Positions 1 to 12,179 of a DNA stretch of 64,000 bases are shown in pieces. The stretch lies in contig JANFOG010000002.1 of the NCBI GenBank assembly GCA_024336345.1, forward strand, positions 2,046,001-2,110,000, read 5' to 3'. A program made the translations under genes and the position numbers. Each line of letters begins with the position of its first letter. Positions within the stretch are counted from its first letter, which is position 1. The stretch comes from Mariannaea sp. PMI_226 (taxonomy: Eukaryota; Ascomycota; Sordariomycetes; Hypocreales; Nectriaceae). The notes under the pieces are model-generated. The model did not search any database, was not told where the DNA came from, and saw only the letters and a list, made by a program, of their open reading frames with translations.

Positions 1-1043
1 TCCAACTATAAGGCTGTCAAGGAGAAGGGCTTCACCATCCACTCAATTGACCACGGCGAAATAGAAGGCTTCAGACCTACTGAGAGTCGGTACCCCCGCC
101 TATCCCCTCCCTTTTTCTTCATCCATCATATTCCTCTTCTTTGGTAATCACTGACATCCCGTCTTTTCGGTCCGGAAACACAGTCCTGTCCTCAGTCCCA
201 GATGTTACAAAGTCAGACATTGCTCCCTTTGACTACATCATCTGTGCCACCAAGAACGTCCCAGATGTAGGCAACACGCCCATAGCTGATATTATCCGTC
301 CTGCTGTCACTCCGGGCTCTACCGCCATCCTGCTGCTTCAGAACGGCCTTAACATTGAGGCTCCTCTGATGGAAGCCTTCCCCACCAACATCATTTTGTC
401 AGGCATCAGTATGTGTGGCTCATCAGAGACAGAGCCAGGAGTCATCGTACACAAGCTCCACGACGACCTCGGCGTAGGTCCCTTCAAGGATGAGCCCGAG
501 GCTGCGGAGAGGGCAAAGGACTTCGTTGCTCGCTACGGTGCTGGTGGGAAGTGCTCGGTTTGGTACGACGTCAACGTCTCGTTTTCCCGATGGCGGAAAC
601 TCCTCTTCAATGCCGTCATAAACCCGACCTGTGCCATGACTCGTATGGATACAGGAGACATGCGTCTCTGCCCCGGTCTCTTAGACGGCATTGTTCGCCC
701 AGCCATGAGAGAAATCGTTGCTGCTGCGGCCGCGTACGGCCATGTGCTTACTGAAGAGATGATGGATTTTATGATTACTTCAGACCCAATTGAGTCTCAC
801 ATTCCGCCAAGCATGCTAACTGACGTGAGGAAGGCAAGTCAAACCCCTAACCAAATATGATTTTCCCCTCGAAAATTTTCTGATCCCCGGTAATAGGAAC
901 AATATATTGAGGTTGAAAATCTTATCGGAGAGCCTGTGAGAGCTGCAAAGGCACGAAATGTCCCTACACCTGTTCTCGAAAGCCTTTACTTCTTCGCAGT
1001 CAGCTACCAATGGAAGCTCAAAATGAAGCGTTCAAGGCCATGA
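1..1043 (+). CDS. Ketopantoate reductase-like protein (ApbA/PanE family), 5' partial
   Basis: This gene resembles 2-dehydropantoate 2-reductases, NADPH enzymes that reduce ketopantoate to pantoate in vitamin B5 synthesis; many fungal paralogues have unknown substrates. The N-terminal nucleotide-binding Gly-rich loop lies left of the window. Visible family marks are FRPTE, DYIICATKN, a QNGLN loop, the catalytic-lysine region WRKLLFNAVINP, and the C-terminal block EVENLIGEPV with PTP. Proposed exons are <1-85, 184-833 and 897-1043, giving 293 residues in phase from base 1. Intron 1 has an unusual GTCGGT donor. Intron 2 starts with GCAAGT, a GC-AG intron, and joins VRK to EQYIEVE exactly as in the family. 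The gene converges on the transcription factor gene 127 bp downstream. The family call is firm; the true substrate is not known. Confidence 0.85.
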
Positions 1044-1170
1044 CAAAGATATTGAAAAAAGAAAAAACAAATCTATCCCACCCCAATATCTCAAAGCATC
1101 ATACCCTTCGTGTAAATTATATTCTATATAGACATCGGAAACAAAAAAGAATCTCGAGCAATATAATTAT

Positions 1171-3566
1171 TCATAAACACTCATACTCGTTGCCCATGCC
1201 AGCCAACAAGAAATCCAGCGCCAACGGAAAAGGAATCATATCCAAACCTTCTGGTGGCATAACGAAGCTGCTGTTGTCAAAGCCTTCATCGTATGGCCGT
1301 TGCGGTCCTGGCAGCCTGTCTCCAGACTCAGTTCCTGCCTCCGGGTTCATATGTATGCCCGTGTGAACTTGACCCGTGTACATTGATCCCTGGCCAGAAA
1401 CCATGGATGACGGTGTCAATGTTACGTTTGAGCCCTCAACGGGATTCAAGCCAATCCCAGTCGGCATTGTCAAGGGATTAGGTCTGAGAGAGAATTCCCC
1501 ACCCTCCCCATGAGAACCATCAAATCGACGGTGTTCAGCGTCCATGGGTGAAGCTCCTGATGACCTGTAATCTTGATGTCGTCGCCGACTGTCCCACATG
1601 GATCGTTCTCCGAATAATTTCAAGAGACTCCTTCCGTATAACCAATGATTCGAAAGATCTCGCAGCGAGATAAGTAAGGAATCGAACATGCGCATCGATT
1701 TAGCCGCGACTAAGGGGCTGGCAGACTTGAGTTCACTGCTCACATGAACCAAAGCCGTCAGCATAGTATACATGGTTGGCAACGCCAGCTCGCCCATGGC
1801 AGAGTTCGCCCGGACCGATTCAAATATTGATGTGATTACCACGACGGCATCGCCGCAAATGTTCAAATCACTAGCGTAATCAGAAAGGTGTAGACTCGCA
1901 TTCGGTTGGGCAGGCGGCCGATGCAAAAGAATGAGAAAGTTGTTGTAAGTAAGATGAAGATATGACTGCCAGATGTCGGCCTGTAGTTGGGGTAAACGAA
2001 GACATTCGGGCAACTGTGTGATATACTGAGCAAGAGATTCGTCCGCTTGCCTTCTTGCCTCTGCCTTTTCTGCGGGACTGGATCTCAACGCGAGAACCCG
2101 ACTCATTGCCTTGGAGAAAATTTTACATAGTCGAGTTTGCTCTATAATGAAGGAGATGTTGGCACTGGGGATTCCTTCAAAGTGACACTCCTGTAGGAAT
2201 GGGGTATCGGACTCATCGAGGCGTCTAAAAAAAAAAGTAAGGGCTGAGTCCTTAAAGTTGGGGGGGAGTGAGGACAGGTTTTTAGAGAGGTACTCACATC
2301 GCTGGAGGCCGACCGTATGCAATAGATATCAGGAGATCTAACTGGAAAAGAACCCACCACAAGCGAATCCATTCCCGCTTGGTAACAGGCGACAACCTGG
2401 ACTGAGAGACATCCCGGTGCATCCCCAATCCCAATGCAGTCCGCGCAGCAAACCCTATCCAGTACCAAGAATTTGACACAATATCTTCAAGGTTGTCGCA
2501 ATTCCAAGTCATGAGCAATGCTACTTGGACGTAGAGTTTTCTGTCTTCTTCGAATCGGGCATCAATGAGCAACTTTGCTCTGCGAAAGAAGCGAGACTTG
2601 AGTGATTTGTAGTCATTATTCTGCGAAGCCAAAACATGGGCCCCAACGAGAAAGACGGAATGCAGGAGTGGGAGCGGGACCGACTTCTTCGGGTCTGTGC
2701 TATTATACCTGTCCATGAAGTCTACCTCGTCAACAATCGGCCATCCCGGGTTGACACGAGTGAAGTAAGCCTGAATCAGCATGTCTGCCAATGGCTTTTC
2801 AGGGAGTTCGAGTGCTTCAGCCGGCACCCTTGACACTTTTCGAGCAGGATGGTGGCTTCCAAAATGCAGTTGATCCTTGACGATATGCCCAGATCGTTGG
2901 CGGAGTAGATAGTTCAGGTTGGAGAATTCAGTTCCAATAAAATACAGGCGATGGCTTTCACCGATTTCAGTAACCCTGACAGCGCCATCATCGATGAAAT
3001 CGGCGAGATTCCTAGTGGCCTGTTCATCGAGACTTTCACGATCATGGGAAGTGGCAGATTCTGACACAGAGCGCTGGCTAACTTGAAGAGATTCTTCCCC
3101 AGCTTGCCCTTGAATAGAGCCATCCTCTAACGAGGGACCCGAATTCTCCTGAGAAATCTGGCGAGATAGAGGAGTTGCCTGTGGAACAACATCTACTGGA
3201 GTTGTTGGCGCCGTAGCAACCTGCTGGCCCCGAGGCTGAATAGGGACATTCCGTCGGGCATTACGAGCCTGCGCAGCACGAGACTTCTTCTTTTCATAGA
3301 GTCGGCAGCTCGAGTGGCCTTGAGATTGGCAGTTGGAGCATGGGGTGCCTTTGATAAGGATGTCACAGCGAATCTTGCGCTGATGGCATGTTACGCATGC
3401 TCTGCCGTCTGTGATAAGAGACAGGGTGATTAGATAATATCTGCCAAGGGCAGAGATAGTTTCGGTAGAAGCAACTGGAAGGCTGTTTGGAAGACATACT
3501 GGATCTGCGTTCACTGGATCCTGTTGGTGGATCACGAATGTGGGGAGGGCGCCTTTCGGGAGACAT
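1171..3566 (-). CDS. Zn2Cys6 fungal-specific transcription factor
   Basis: This is a nuclear DNA-binding regulator of 743 residues. Exons on the minus strand are 3566-3500, 3408-2298 and 2224-1171; the phases match at both joins. The binuclear zinc cluster spans residues 27-57 with spacing C-X2-C-X6-C-X8-C-X2-C-X7-C, preceded by basic residues (RRSNGRAC) and followed by a basic KKKSRAAQARNARR stretch. A Ser/Gln-rich linker precedes a middle homology domain of the Fungal_trans type (roughly residues 200-480), recognised by NPGWPIVDE, a D-NLEDIVSNSWYWIG segment and ALGLGMHRD. The layout resembles the cutinase/fatty-acid regulators CTF1/FarA, but this subfamily link is weak. The start is the ATG at 3566; a longer reading upstream has no ATG. 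It lies between a reductase and an MFS transporter gene and may regulate them. Confidence 0.88.
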
Positions 3567-4732
3567 GACCCATTCGATTAGCAGGAAGGGCGTTTGGAGT
3601 GCTTCGTAGGGCGTATTCAAGCCCCCCTGTCGCGGAGAGGAGCTTGTGCAAACCGGGGAGGGCGAGCCACAGGCCGACCCAAACAACAGGTTATTGAATG
3701 TCGATCCAACAAAAGAGAGGCTTCGACGTCGTATGCAGTAATATTCGCTTACAACTCAAAAGTCCATTATGTCGGTCGGCTGACGAGTATGATACCGTAT
3801 CGACTGTTCTCGAACATGTCCAGAAAAATGTCCACCAATCTGGCGAGGCCCAAGCACAGCTTGTCTATGTCAAATGGACCAAACAGACATTTAGACTAAT
3901 GTACAGGAGTATTCGTATTTGCCCTTCTGATCGAAGTAGTCATAGACCAAGCATGCTGCAGGTCAGAGGGCGAGCGATAAACGGAGGAGTTTGGCGTCTC
4001 GGAAACTTGTGTGCGCTCGGTAGATGGCGGCTTTCAATAATCACCTACGAGACTTTATTCTCTTACAAATAAAACAAAAAATGAAAACAAGGAAAAGTCG
4101 AAGAATTATTAATTGCCGTGCTGTGCCGTGCTGTGCCGTGCTATGTTTGTGGTAGTCTCCTATGTGGTATTACGGGACAATGTCAAGCTAGAAATGCCGA
4201 GAGGGCGTGCGTATGTATGTGTGTGTGGAGAGCCTGAGGCCAAGTTCTCTCCGGAAGATTTAAGGTTTCGGCGAAACTGGCCAATAGCGGCGTTTCTTTC
4301 TCTTCTCCCTCTCTCCTTCTCTTTCTATTAACGTGTGGAGTTTGGGGGAGGCACGGCGATGCTAATTACAATATCCGATATCTTGCTGCTGCTAAGAGAT
4401 CACACTAGAGATTATCCATGCAGACAACAGCTTGGTCTCGGGACTAGCAAAGAAGGCCAGAAATTATCAAGCTAAAAGATAATGAAAAAAAGGAAAAAGA
4501 AAGCAACGGATGTTAGTCATTTGAGATGTCCAAATCCGGTTATTTTATACATGTGGGTGGAGGAAAGCGGGTGGGATAGTTGACGGCAGACATTATTTGA
4601 AACGATATAAAGTCTCTGTGCAAGGACTTCATTTCAAGTACCCCTAATTCAAAGGCGCATTACAAAGAACCCCTTTCGAAATAGAAGTTGTCCTTCTCGG
4701 ATTCTCTCAGTTCACAACCCGTCATCGAAAGC
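3567..4732. promoter_or_regulatory. Divergent spacer between transcription factor and MFS genes
   Basis: This 1.17 kb holds no convincing gene. It must contain the promoters of the regulator (leftward) and the transporter (rightward). A run of three TGCCGTGC units lies near 4122-4145. The 100 bp before the transporter ATG include a possible TATA-like stretch (GATATAAAG near 4603). No defined operator could be assigned. Confidence 0.5.
4122..4145. repeat. Short tandem repeat, about 10 bp unit, three copies
   Basis: The unit GTGCTGTGCC recurs about three times in direct tandem order. The array is short and lies in the divergent spacer; it looks like a simple local duplication. Confidence 0.6.
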
Positions 4733-6524
4733 ATGACTGCAAACGAAACTCGGTTCGATGCCGACATTGAGAAAAGGGCAACATCGCCAGATGGCAGCGT
4801 TGAAGGAGTTCTCAGCTCAGCTTCCTCTGCTACTTTGAGCTTGCCCTACAGCGAGACTGTTGTTGATCCTACCAAGTTCTCTAAGGTGAGCAAGCAACAC
4901 ACTCTCCGCATATACCAATTATTTAGAACATGATTTGGACAAGATGCAATGAACTACAGGAAAAGGGGGGAGGGGGAAGAGAAAAAAAAAAAGGTCTACC
5001 TGCTAACATTCTATGACTCTTCTGTTACTTGCATCAGTGGAGAAAGATTCATGTCATTGTCGCCGGGTTCACCTGCACATTCAATGGCAACCTAGGCTCG
5101 TCTATGCCCTCAGGCGCCCTCGACGCCATCGCAGAACATTTCAACGTAACCAGCCATACTCAGCTTGTCTTGCTTAACTCTCTCTACATGGTCGGCTACG
5201 TTATCGGACCACTAGTCTTCGCCCCCCTGTGCGAATATATCGGTCGCCGCCCCGTTCTCATTGGAACATTTCTCGGATATGTAGTCTTCATGCTCGCCTG
5301 CTCTGGGGCTCCCACTTACACAGTCCTGCTGATCTTCCGCCTCCTTTGCGGTGTCAACGCCGCGGCGCCGACGTCGATCCTCGGAGGACTGTATTCGGAC
5401 ATCATCGACGATCCTTCTGTCCGTGGGAATGCCCTCGCCTTCTACATGACGGTCACCACAGTAGGCCCTTATATTGGACCCATGATCTCTGGTTTCTCTT
5501 CTTCGATGGGCTGGCGATGGCCCTTTTGGATTGCCGTCATGATTGCCGCACCTGGTTTACCGATAGTACTCACCCTCCCTGAGACATACGCCCCGGTGCT
5601 TCACAACAAGATGGTTCGCAAGCAAATGAAGAAGAACGGAGGCTCCCTACAGGAGCAACAAGCTCTACGTCCCTTTGACGTGCGCAAGATCTTTCTCAGG
5701 CCAATCACACTGCTGGTCACAGAGCCAATCGTGCTTGCTACTTCGGCATACCTGACTCTGGCTTACTCGGTCGTTTACCTCATGTTTCAAGCGTACCCTA
5801 TCATCTTCCAAGACTTCTATGGGCTGAATCCTGGAATGGCCTCGCTTGCGTATATCCCCCGTGAGTTCTGATTCCAAGTGGTCAAACACGCCTAGTCCTG
5901 TCATATGTATAGCTAATCTTCGTCTCGCAGTATGTCTGGGCGTCCTAGTGGCCTTTGCTATCTTTCTCTTCTTCACCTGGTACCGCGATCGTCAGGCTAA
6001 AGCTGGAGCCGCATGGGCAAATAACGAAAAATATCGCCGCTTACCACTCGCCTGCATAGCTTCACCCTGGTCAGTTGCTCCCAAATCTTGTTGTTCCAGC
6101 TCATTTAATAAATAAAGCTGATTTCCTAACGTGTATTGTGTACAGCATGGTGATTTCGCTCTTCTGGCTGGGCTGGACAACCTGGGATTCTGTTCCTCCC
6201 ATTGTACCCATGATTGGAGGCTTCCTGTTTCCCGTTGGGGTTCAGTTGCTCTTTATGGGCATGATCAACTATTTGACTGACGTCTATCGCCAGTCATCGG
6301 CATCTGTGCATGCAGCTGCGAGCTGGACTCGATCAACGGGAGCGATTCTTCTGCCCCTTGCTGCTGAGTCTATGTACAAGAACCTGGGCCTACACTGGGC
6401 GCCATCGGTGCTTGGATTTCTCGCACTTTTTTTGGGAGTAATCCCCTTCGTTTTTCTCAAGTATGGTGAGAAACTCATTCGAAGCAGCAAGGTGGCTCGG
6501 GAGGCATTGGAAACCTCGAAATGA
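4733..6524 (+). CDS. MFS drug/polyamine:H+ antiporter, DHA1 type
   Basis: This is a 12-helix plasma-membrane transporter of 497 residues. Exons are 4733-4885, 5038-5860, 5931-6069 and 6146-6524; all phases agree. The N-terminal 50 residues are a polar cytosolic tail. WRKIHVIVAGF begins the membrane domain. The loop between helices 2 and 3 carries a motif A-like CEYIGRRPVL, and the antiporter motif C appears as TVGPYIGPMISG followed by GWRWPFWI. The central loop contains the usual LPETYAPVL. These marks place it in the DHA1 group that includes yeast Flr1 and Tpo1-like proteins, which export drugs, polyamines or fungal metabolites by proton antiport. The start is the first ATG in frame. Its place beside a Zn2Cys6 regulator fits an inducible efflux system. 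The substrate cannot be read from the sequence. Confidence 0.9.
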
Positions 6525-6913
6525 TTCCTCCCCAAGCCTATAGCACAGTAGGAACGAAACCAAAAGGAATCCGAAAATGGGTAGGACGTTGGGTCAGTAT
6601 GACACAACAATAACAACACAGATCATTCATATCTCGGCGTTTGGAAACTGTCTTTTATGATGGCGTTTGTTTTCCCCAGCATATTTAATATTGTGAGAAC
6701 ACAGCACGAGCGGACATGGATAATGATTTATGAGAAAGGATTTCAAAGAAAGCCGCTAGTCTAGCCTGGAGAAATAAGAAGAAGAATCGGGAAATAAAGA
6801 GGACCAAAAAGGATTGAATCAGGTATAAACAACGCATAGAGGATAGAGAATAGACGATATGTTACCAACATTAGTGAATCATGAATTTAACGGCAAATCC
6901 TTGACTCGATATG

Positions 6914-6947
6914 TTTTTTTTTTTTTTTTCAAAAAAAAATTTAAAAA
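6914..6947. repeat. T16-C-A9 homopolymer inverted repeat
   Basis: Sixteen T are followed by one C and nine A, then TTT and AAAAA. The two runs are self-complementary and could fold as an A/T hairpin. It sits about 390 bp past the MFS stop codon between convergent genes, a place where polyadenylation and nucleosome-poor DNA are expected. Confidence 0.6.
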
Positions 6948-8014
6948 GAAGAAGAAGAAAAAAACCACCAGAGGCTACCTAATATGGCTATGGGAAGCGG
7001 GAGGTTCAGATCGTTCTCTTCCTATCCCCCAGCGTACATTCCCATAACACAAAACCCACAGACTGCATCATTATTTGAGATGGTGAACGTGACATGTGCA
7101 CCGGACTCTTGAGATTTAATCCATTCTCCACCTGCAGTACATAGCAAACTATGCAAGAATATCAAATAGGTTAGCTAACATGGGAGGACGAAAATCTCTG
7201 CCGTTTCTCTCTTCTCCGTCATTGCCTGTCATTGCTGGGACCTTCATGCTCAACTCAACTTGTAAGGTGGCAGTGTCGGCGGTGTCGGCGGTGTCGGCAA
7301 TTTCAACCAATAGCGGCCCTTCTGTGTGGATATATATCCCCTTCCCGGACAAGTCATTAGCCATGCTTCACCTCGACTTCCACGCTTTACTACGGCATAC
7401 GGAGTTCTCTTCACCAGGGTTCACAGATCTATTCCTCCCTCCGATCCTGGAAGTATTCAGTGGGAATTATGTAGTGAGACGGGCTTAGCTTACCTACCTA
7501 TCCAAGGTAAGCTACGCACCAAGTGCTCTGAGTATTGCAACCTCGTCGCGCAGCATGGACGATGCCGTCTCTTCATCTCAATTCCCACAGCGAATACACT
7601 ATTTCATAGTGTGATGTGCAATGACGAATAAATAAATGATGTTTTTTTTTCTCTTTTGCCGGTCTTGTTCGAAACCTTGGCCTACCAACTCCCAGGGATC
7701 TTTTAAAATATACCTCCTATCTTATATTCCGTCAAACAATCACCGCACATCCCATCTTGTAGTCATGTACTTGAACACATAGTCCATTCATCCCGTACCA
7801 GTTCTGCGCCAACGCCTGTTAGGGTTCTCGGTCCCGGTTCCGAGTAACCGCCTCCGTTACCAAGAAAAAGCATCCTCCCACATCACGACGAGGCACCTCC
7901 ATTCGCAGCAGGCCACTTCACTGCCTGATGTGACGATATTCTCAACCATAGCTGCCGCTGGAAGTCCTTGTGCCGTTCCCCATTCCATAATGTACAGATA
8001 CGCAAACACACACG

Positions 8015-8052
8015 TATATATATATGTATATATATATGAAGATAAATATATA
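8015..8052. repeat. TA-rich microsatellite
   Basis: Two runs of (TA)n are separated by TG and followed by GAAGATAAATATATA. It is a simple sequence repeat in the convergent spacer with no coding content. Confidence 0.6.
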
Positions 8053-8276
8053 CCACCATCGCCTCCAGGATGTGCCTTAGTTCACCGAGAACATCTGCCC
8101 CTGGCTGCAGCCTTAATGGGGATTTCTCATGGCGCTTGGCATATCCATCTGCTACGGTGAAATCATAGCCACCAGCTTGGTTCGACCGTGTAGCATAGGG
8201 GTGGTTTTTTTTTGATAATCTCCGGCACGCGGCCTAATAAAGTGATCACGACCAAAAGCCTCATCTTGGATATTCT

Positions 8277-11139
8277 TCAGCTGTTTGAATCGGTCGTTGA
8301 GCATGGCGAGTTTGAGCCCTTATGCCTCCTAAAGAAAGGGAAGTCCTTCATACGGAATCGACTGGTTTTCTTCCGGAGGGATTTTCCTTCGGCTTTCCCG
8401 ATACTACCTCCGGTGCTACCGGAGGTGCTTCCATTTGACCGTGTTTCGTCGTCATGGTATATACCATCGTGTTGCTGTGTCATTTCTGGAGAATCTCTTA
8501 AGCTCGGGGTGGACACATTGATGGTGGGAATTCCAAGAGGATGTTCGGCTGACTCCTTGCTCACTATGCTGGTGCCTCGGGTACTTGGTGAGATAGGCAT
8601 CTTGCCAGTGGTGGCACTGGTTGCCTGTGATGCCCAATCTCCAGAATAAGTTCCCGATACGCTTCCTTCGGTGGTTTCACTAGATCGCTGTATCCTGGAA
8701 GACGATTTACCGTCAATAAAATCATCCTGATTCTCTGTGTGGAACGGGTCGCTGTTGGCCAGTTCTCTAACAGCATCAAACGTCGAAGTCGACCCGTTCA
8801 TCTCCCCATACTCGTCAGAGGACTCTCCATCCATGGCCGTGTCAGTGTTCACGGGCGACAAGCCTCGGTCTGCAAAACGAGGCATCGGAAGCTTTCCGTT
8901 GCCTACCGGGGTTGTATCTGATTGTCGGTCTGACTCTGACTGTGTCGAACCCTTGGCTTCCTCCTCTACTGGCACAGCAAAACTCATAGTTCTGGGGGAG
9001 AAGGTGCCTTCCTTGAGTAGACGACGGCGAACAGGATCATCCTTTGGAAATTTGGCCTGTTCTTCTTGCATCTTTTTCTCGAAGCAGCTCTTGTTTAGCT
9101 CGAGTTCGTCCACTGTGTACTGCATGGCAGGCATAATATCAGCAACGCCCTGGAAGAGCGGTGTGGCAAATAAGTTCATGAAACCGAGTTGGCCCTTGGA
9201 TAGTGATGTAATGTCCTGTTTTGGTGGAGCCATGAGTGATGATTGAATTCCGAGCTCAGATTCCATCGACGCCTGGCGAGAAAACTCTTCTGACAAAATG
9301 TATGTCCACTGGAGCGCAGTCTCATGATTCCTGGCCTAGAAACAATAATTAGCTACACAAAACCAAGCCGTACATGGTCCGGTCAAATTTGTCACTTACT
9401 ACATTGCTGATATCAGCACATTTGATGAGAAGGGAGCAAGCCAAAGATTTTCCATCTTCAATTTGTCTCCCGTTCCAACCGTCAGTGCTATTGCTGGCCT
9501 GAAGTCGTTCCTGGATGTCGCCAAGCTTTTTCATGTAATCAAAATGCATTCCCATGTCTGTGGCCAGGATTGAGCTAATCATCAATTTTCGCATCTTGGT
9601 GTCGTCAAAGGCCGCTGGCCAATATCGTCGGAGGATTTGGGAATAGGCGGCACAGTGGAATGACTCAAGTACCGACTGGTCATTGTAGAGCTGAGCAAGG
9701 GGTGCGTTTAGGGTTACAAGAAAGCCATTGTTGACGCCAGGGTGTCCAACATCATGTCCGATAGCCGTGATCAGTAGTGTTAAAGCTTCGAACGGTGTAA
9801 CCAAGCCAGCCATCGGCGACTTTTCAGGAATCGAGATCAAAGTATCGTCTAAAGGATATGGTGGGAGGGCACCGATGCGCACGAGAAAATTGAATGTCGC
9901 CTGTAACACATCCACCACATGGCGGAAGTTGTGATACGGAACAAAGCTATTATAAGCGGCACGACAGGCAACAAGAAAGGAAATGAGTTGGTCTGGTGAT
10001 ATGGTCAGTACACATTTTGTTACGAATTTGCTATAGCAGAGTCAGGGGAAGTAATACTGACCTGTTGGTATCCGCCAATGTTCCAGCTCGGGCATGGTCA
10101 GTGCATGTTTGAACATGTCCAGTGCAGCTACGACCAGCTCGTCATCGTTGAAATCATGGGCACAGAAACGCCAACTTCCGATGGCTGCTGCAATTGCAGC
10201 TTGCCGTTCAGAAGAGACAGCTATGTGAGCCTTGTTGATCTGATCATCGTGAGATGACAAACGGCATATACCCTTCATAAGGCCTGAAACCATGGCCTCA
10301 CGGAGATAGGCGAATGGCTTTTCTTCATTCACACCAACCCAGGATCGCTTTCTCCCTTGCCTAATTTCCAGCAGAGCCTGCTGTTCCCGTGCTGCCTCTC
10401 GGTGAGCCTTATATGCGCATATTTCCAATGTCGTGATGCATTTCGTGCTCAGGGGATTGATGAGAACATCAACAGCCCCAAGATCCAAGCATCTACGGAT
10501 AAGCTGGCGGTTGATTGCAAGATAATCCAGCGGCGTGGTAAAGGGTTCCACAGCACCATCCGTCATTTGCTCATTGCTGGCCGGGGCAACGGTCTCTGGA
10601 AGGCTGATCATGGGAATAGGAACAATCAACTTAGACATTCCACGCAAGTGAGCCTCAGTAATGATCTTTTGCAATAGATCGAGGCCGTAGAGTTCCTCGT
10701 CTGGTGTGTGAATATCAACAGCTTTCTCACTGGACTGGCTGGATAGTGAGGGTGACATAGGTCGGACTCGGGATTCGGGAACTGGATCATCGTGAGGGGT
10801 GTCGAGAAGAACAATGGTCGGCTTTAAGTCGACTATAGATCTCTCCTGTAATTCAAAGAGCTTCGATAGACAAGCAGCACCAGTGGCACACACGTAGACT
10901 ATTATCAACGTTTAGAACCATATGTAGAAAGAGTTTTTTTGGGGGGATTCAAGGGGAGACAAACCATCGCCAAATGCATCGAGCAGCGGTTTAACAATTT
11001 CTCGAGTCTTACCCGACACCACGGCGTCTTCCACGTCGCTTATTACTCCACCTGAACTAGCGTTCCTAATCGACCTTTCCTCGCGCACATTGCGATTGAT
11101 GTAGATAACGTGACAGGCGGCGCGGTCCATGGTCGTCAT
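8277..11139 (-). CDS. pdeH: High-affinity 3',5'-cAMP phosphodiesterase (class I)
   Basis: The enzyme hydrolyses cAMP to 5'-AMP and so sets the strength of the cAMP-PKA pathway, which controls growth, conidiation and infection structures in fungi. The 887-residue protein is encoded by minus-strand exons 11139-10965, 10898-10062, 9992-9400 and 9335-8277, all phase-matched. The class I PDE signature is clear: YHNFRHVVDVLQ at about 357-368, the metal-binding AIGHDVGHPG around 415-424, a second set in ESFHCA, and KCADISN before the last exon. Residues 1-330 form a divergent regulatory region with an FGDV-type response-regulator-like start. The C-terminal third is Ser/Thr-rich and probably disordered, ending in basic KKTSRFRMKDFPFFRR. 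It corresponds to yeast Pde2 and Magnaporthe PdeH. It is transcribed away from an unusually large empty region. Confidence 0.93.
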
Positions 11140-12179
11140 GGAGAGAGCTCCCAGTCTCGCGACTGGAGCACCGTAACCCTTTTGGGCAATCGACTAATCG
11201 AATCGAAAATTATCGAAATTGGATAGATAAAATTATCAAAAGAGAGGGCAAATGTCGTGTAAATAGGTTTCAAGCGACGGGATCGAAACCTCAGGCCTGT
11301 AAAGCCAGAAACTGTATGGGCTTGTGGCTAATTGTCCTGCGACGCCACCAAGTATCATCCAAAGATTTCCGTTTAGGGTATTGAGAACATCCAAGCGACG
11401 GAGTGTACGGGTACGACCAAGTGTAACAAATGTAACAGTTGGCACTCGGGGTTGGTGGGTTTCGTGAAATGGGTTCCTATGTCAGAACCAAGGTGCCTGT
11501 TGCGAGGACGGCTAGTTACAGAGCGCCGAGTAGGCAGACGAAGGAATGAAAACTGGGGAGAAACGATGTGTGTTAGCAAGAGAAAGTTGGTAGAGAAAAG
11601 TACAATGAGGAGATAATTGCGCAAAATGCGAGATGGTTGAGCTATGTGGAAAGCGCCAGTGGAGGACAGACGGGAAGGGGAAGGGGTGAGGCGTGGAAGA
11701 TCCTGGTAAGAATAGAAGGCGTGTGGAAGGCGAATAGAAGGTAGCCAACTAATAAGCGGAGATTCGTTTGAGACATTAGGCGGAAAGGTATCGAAAAAGA
11801 AAGCGCTTTTTGATTCTCTGAAACAGGATACCGTTTCCCCCTCCCAAATATTGGGAATGTCTTAGAAGATCGAGCCCAGGCAATGTGCGCGCGCACATCG
11901 AGATGGTGGTACTGGAAGCATAGAAGCATTGTCGTCTTACCTTGAAAAAGTGTCACGACGTGTGATCGCTTGAGCGAGAGGTATATTTTCGGAATCCGGT
12001 TAGGGGGTATATGCAAGGTAACAGAACGTCGTCATAGCATCCGAGGGGGGTCGAAGAAAAGGAACACGATCTGCGAAGTCTGAAGATCGGCAATAGACAA
12101 AACTTTGGCGGTAGGAGATAAAATCGTAATGGTCAACAGAGAAAGAAAGCCTGGTTTCGGTTTTGATTTCTTCTTCTTT

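Larger units (their letters stand above)
6525..8276. other. Convergent intergenic region (MFS and phosphodiesterase 3' ends)
   Basis: No gene is supported in these 1.75 kb. They contain an A/T hairpin-like block near 6914-6947, three GGTGTCGGC units near 7271-7297 and a TA-rich microsatellite near 8015-8052. They probably serve as 3' UTRs and transcription end regions for the two flanking genes. Confidence 0.6.
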
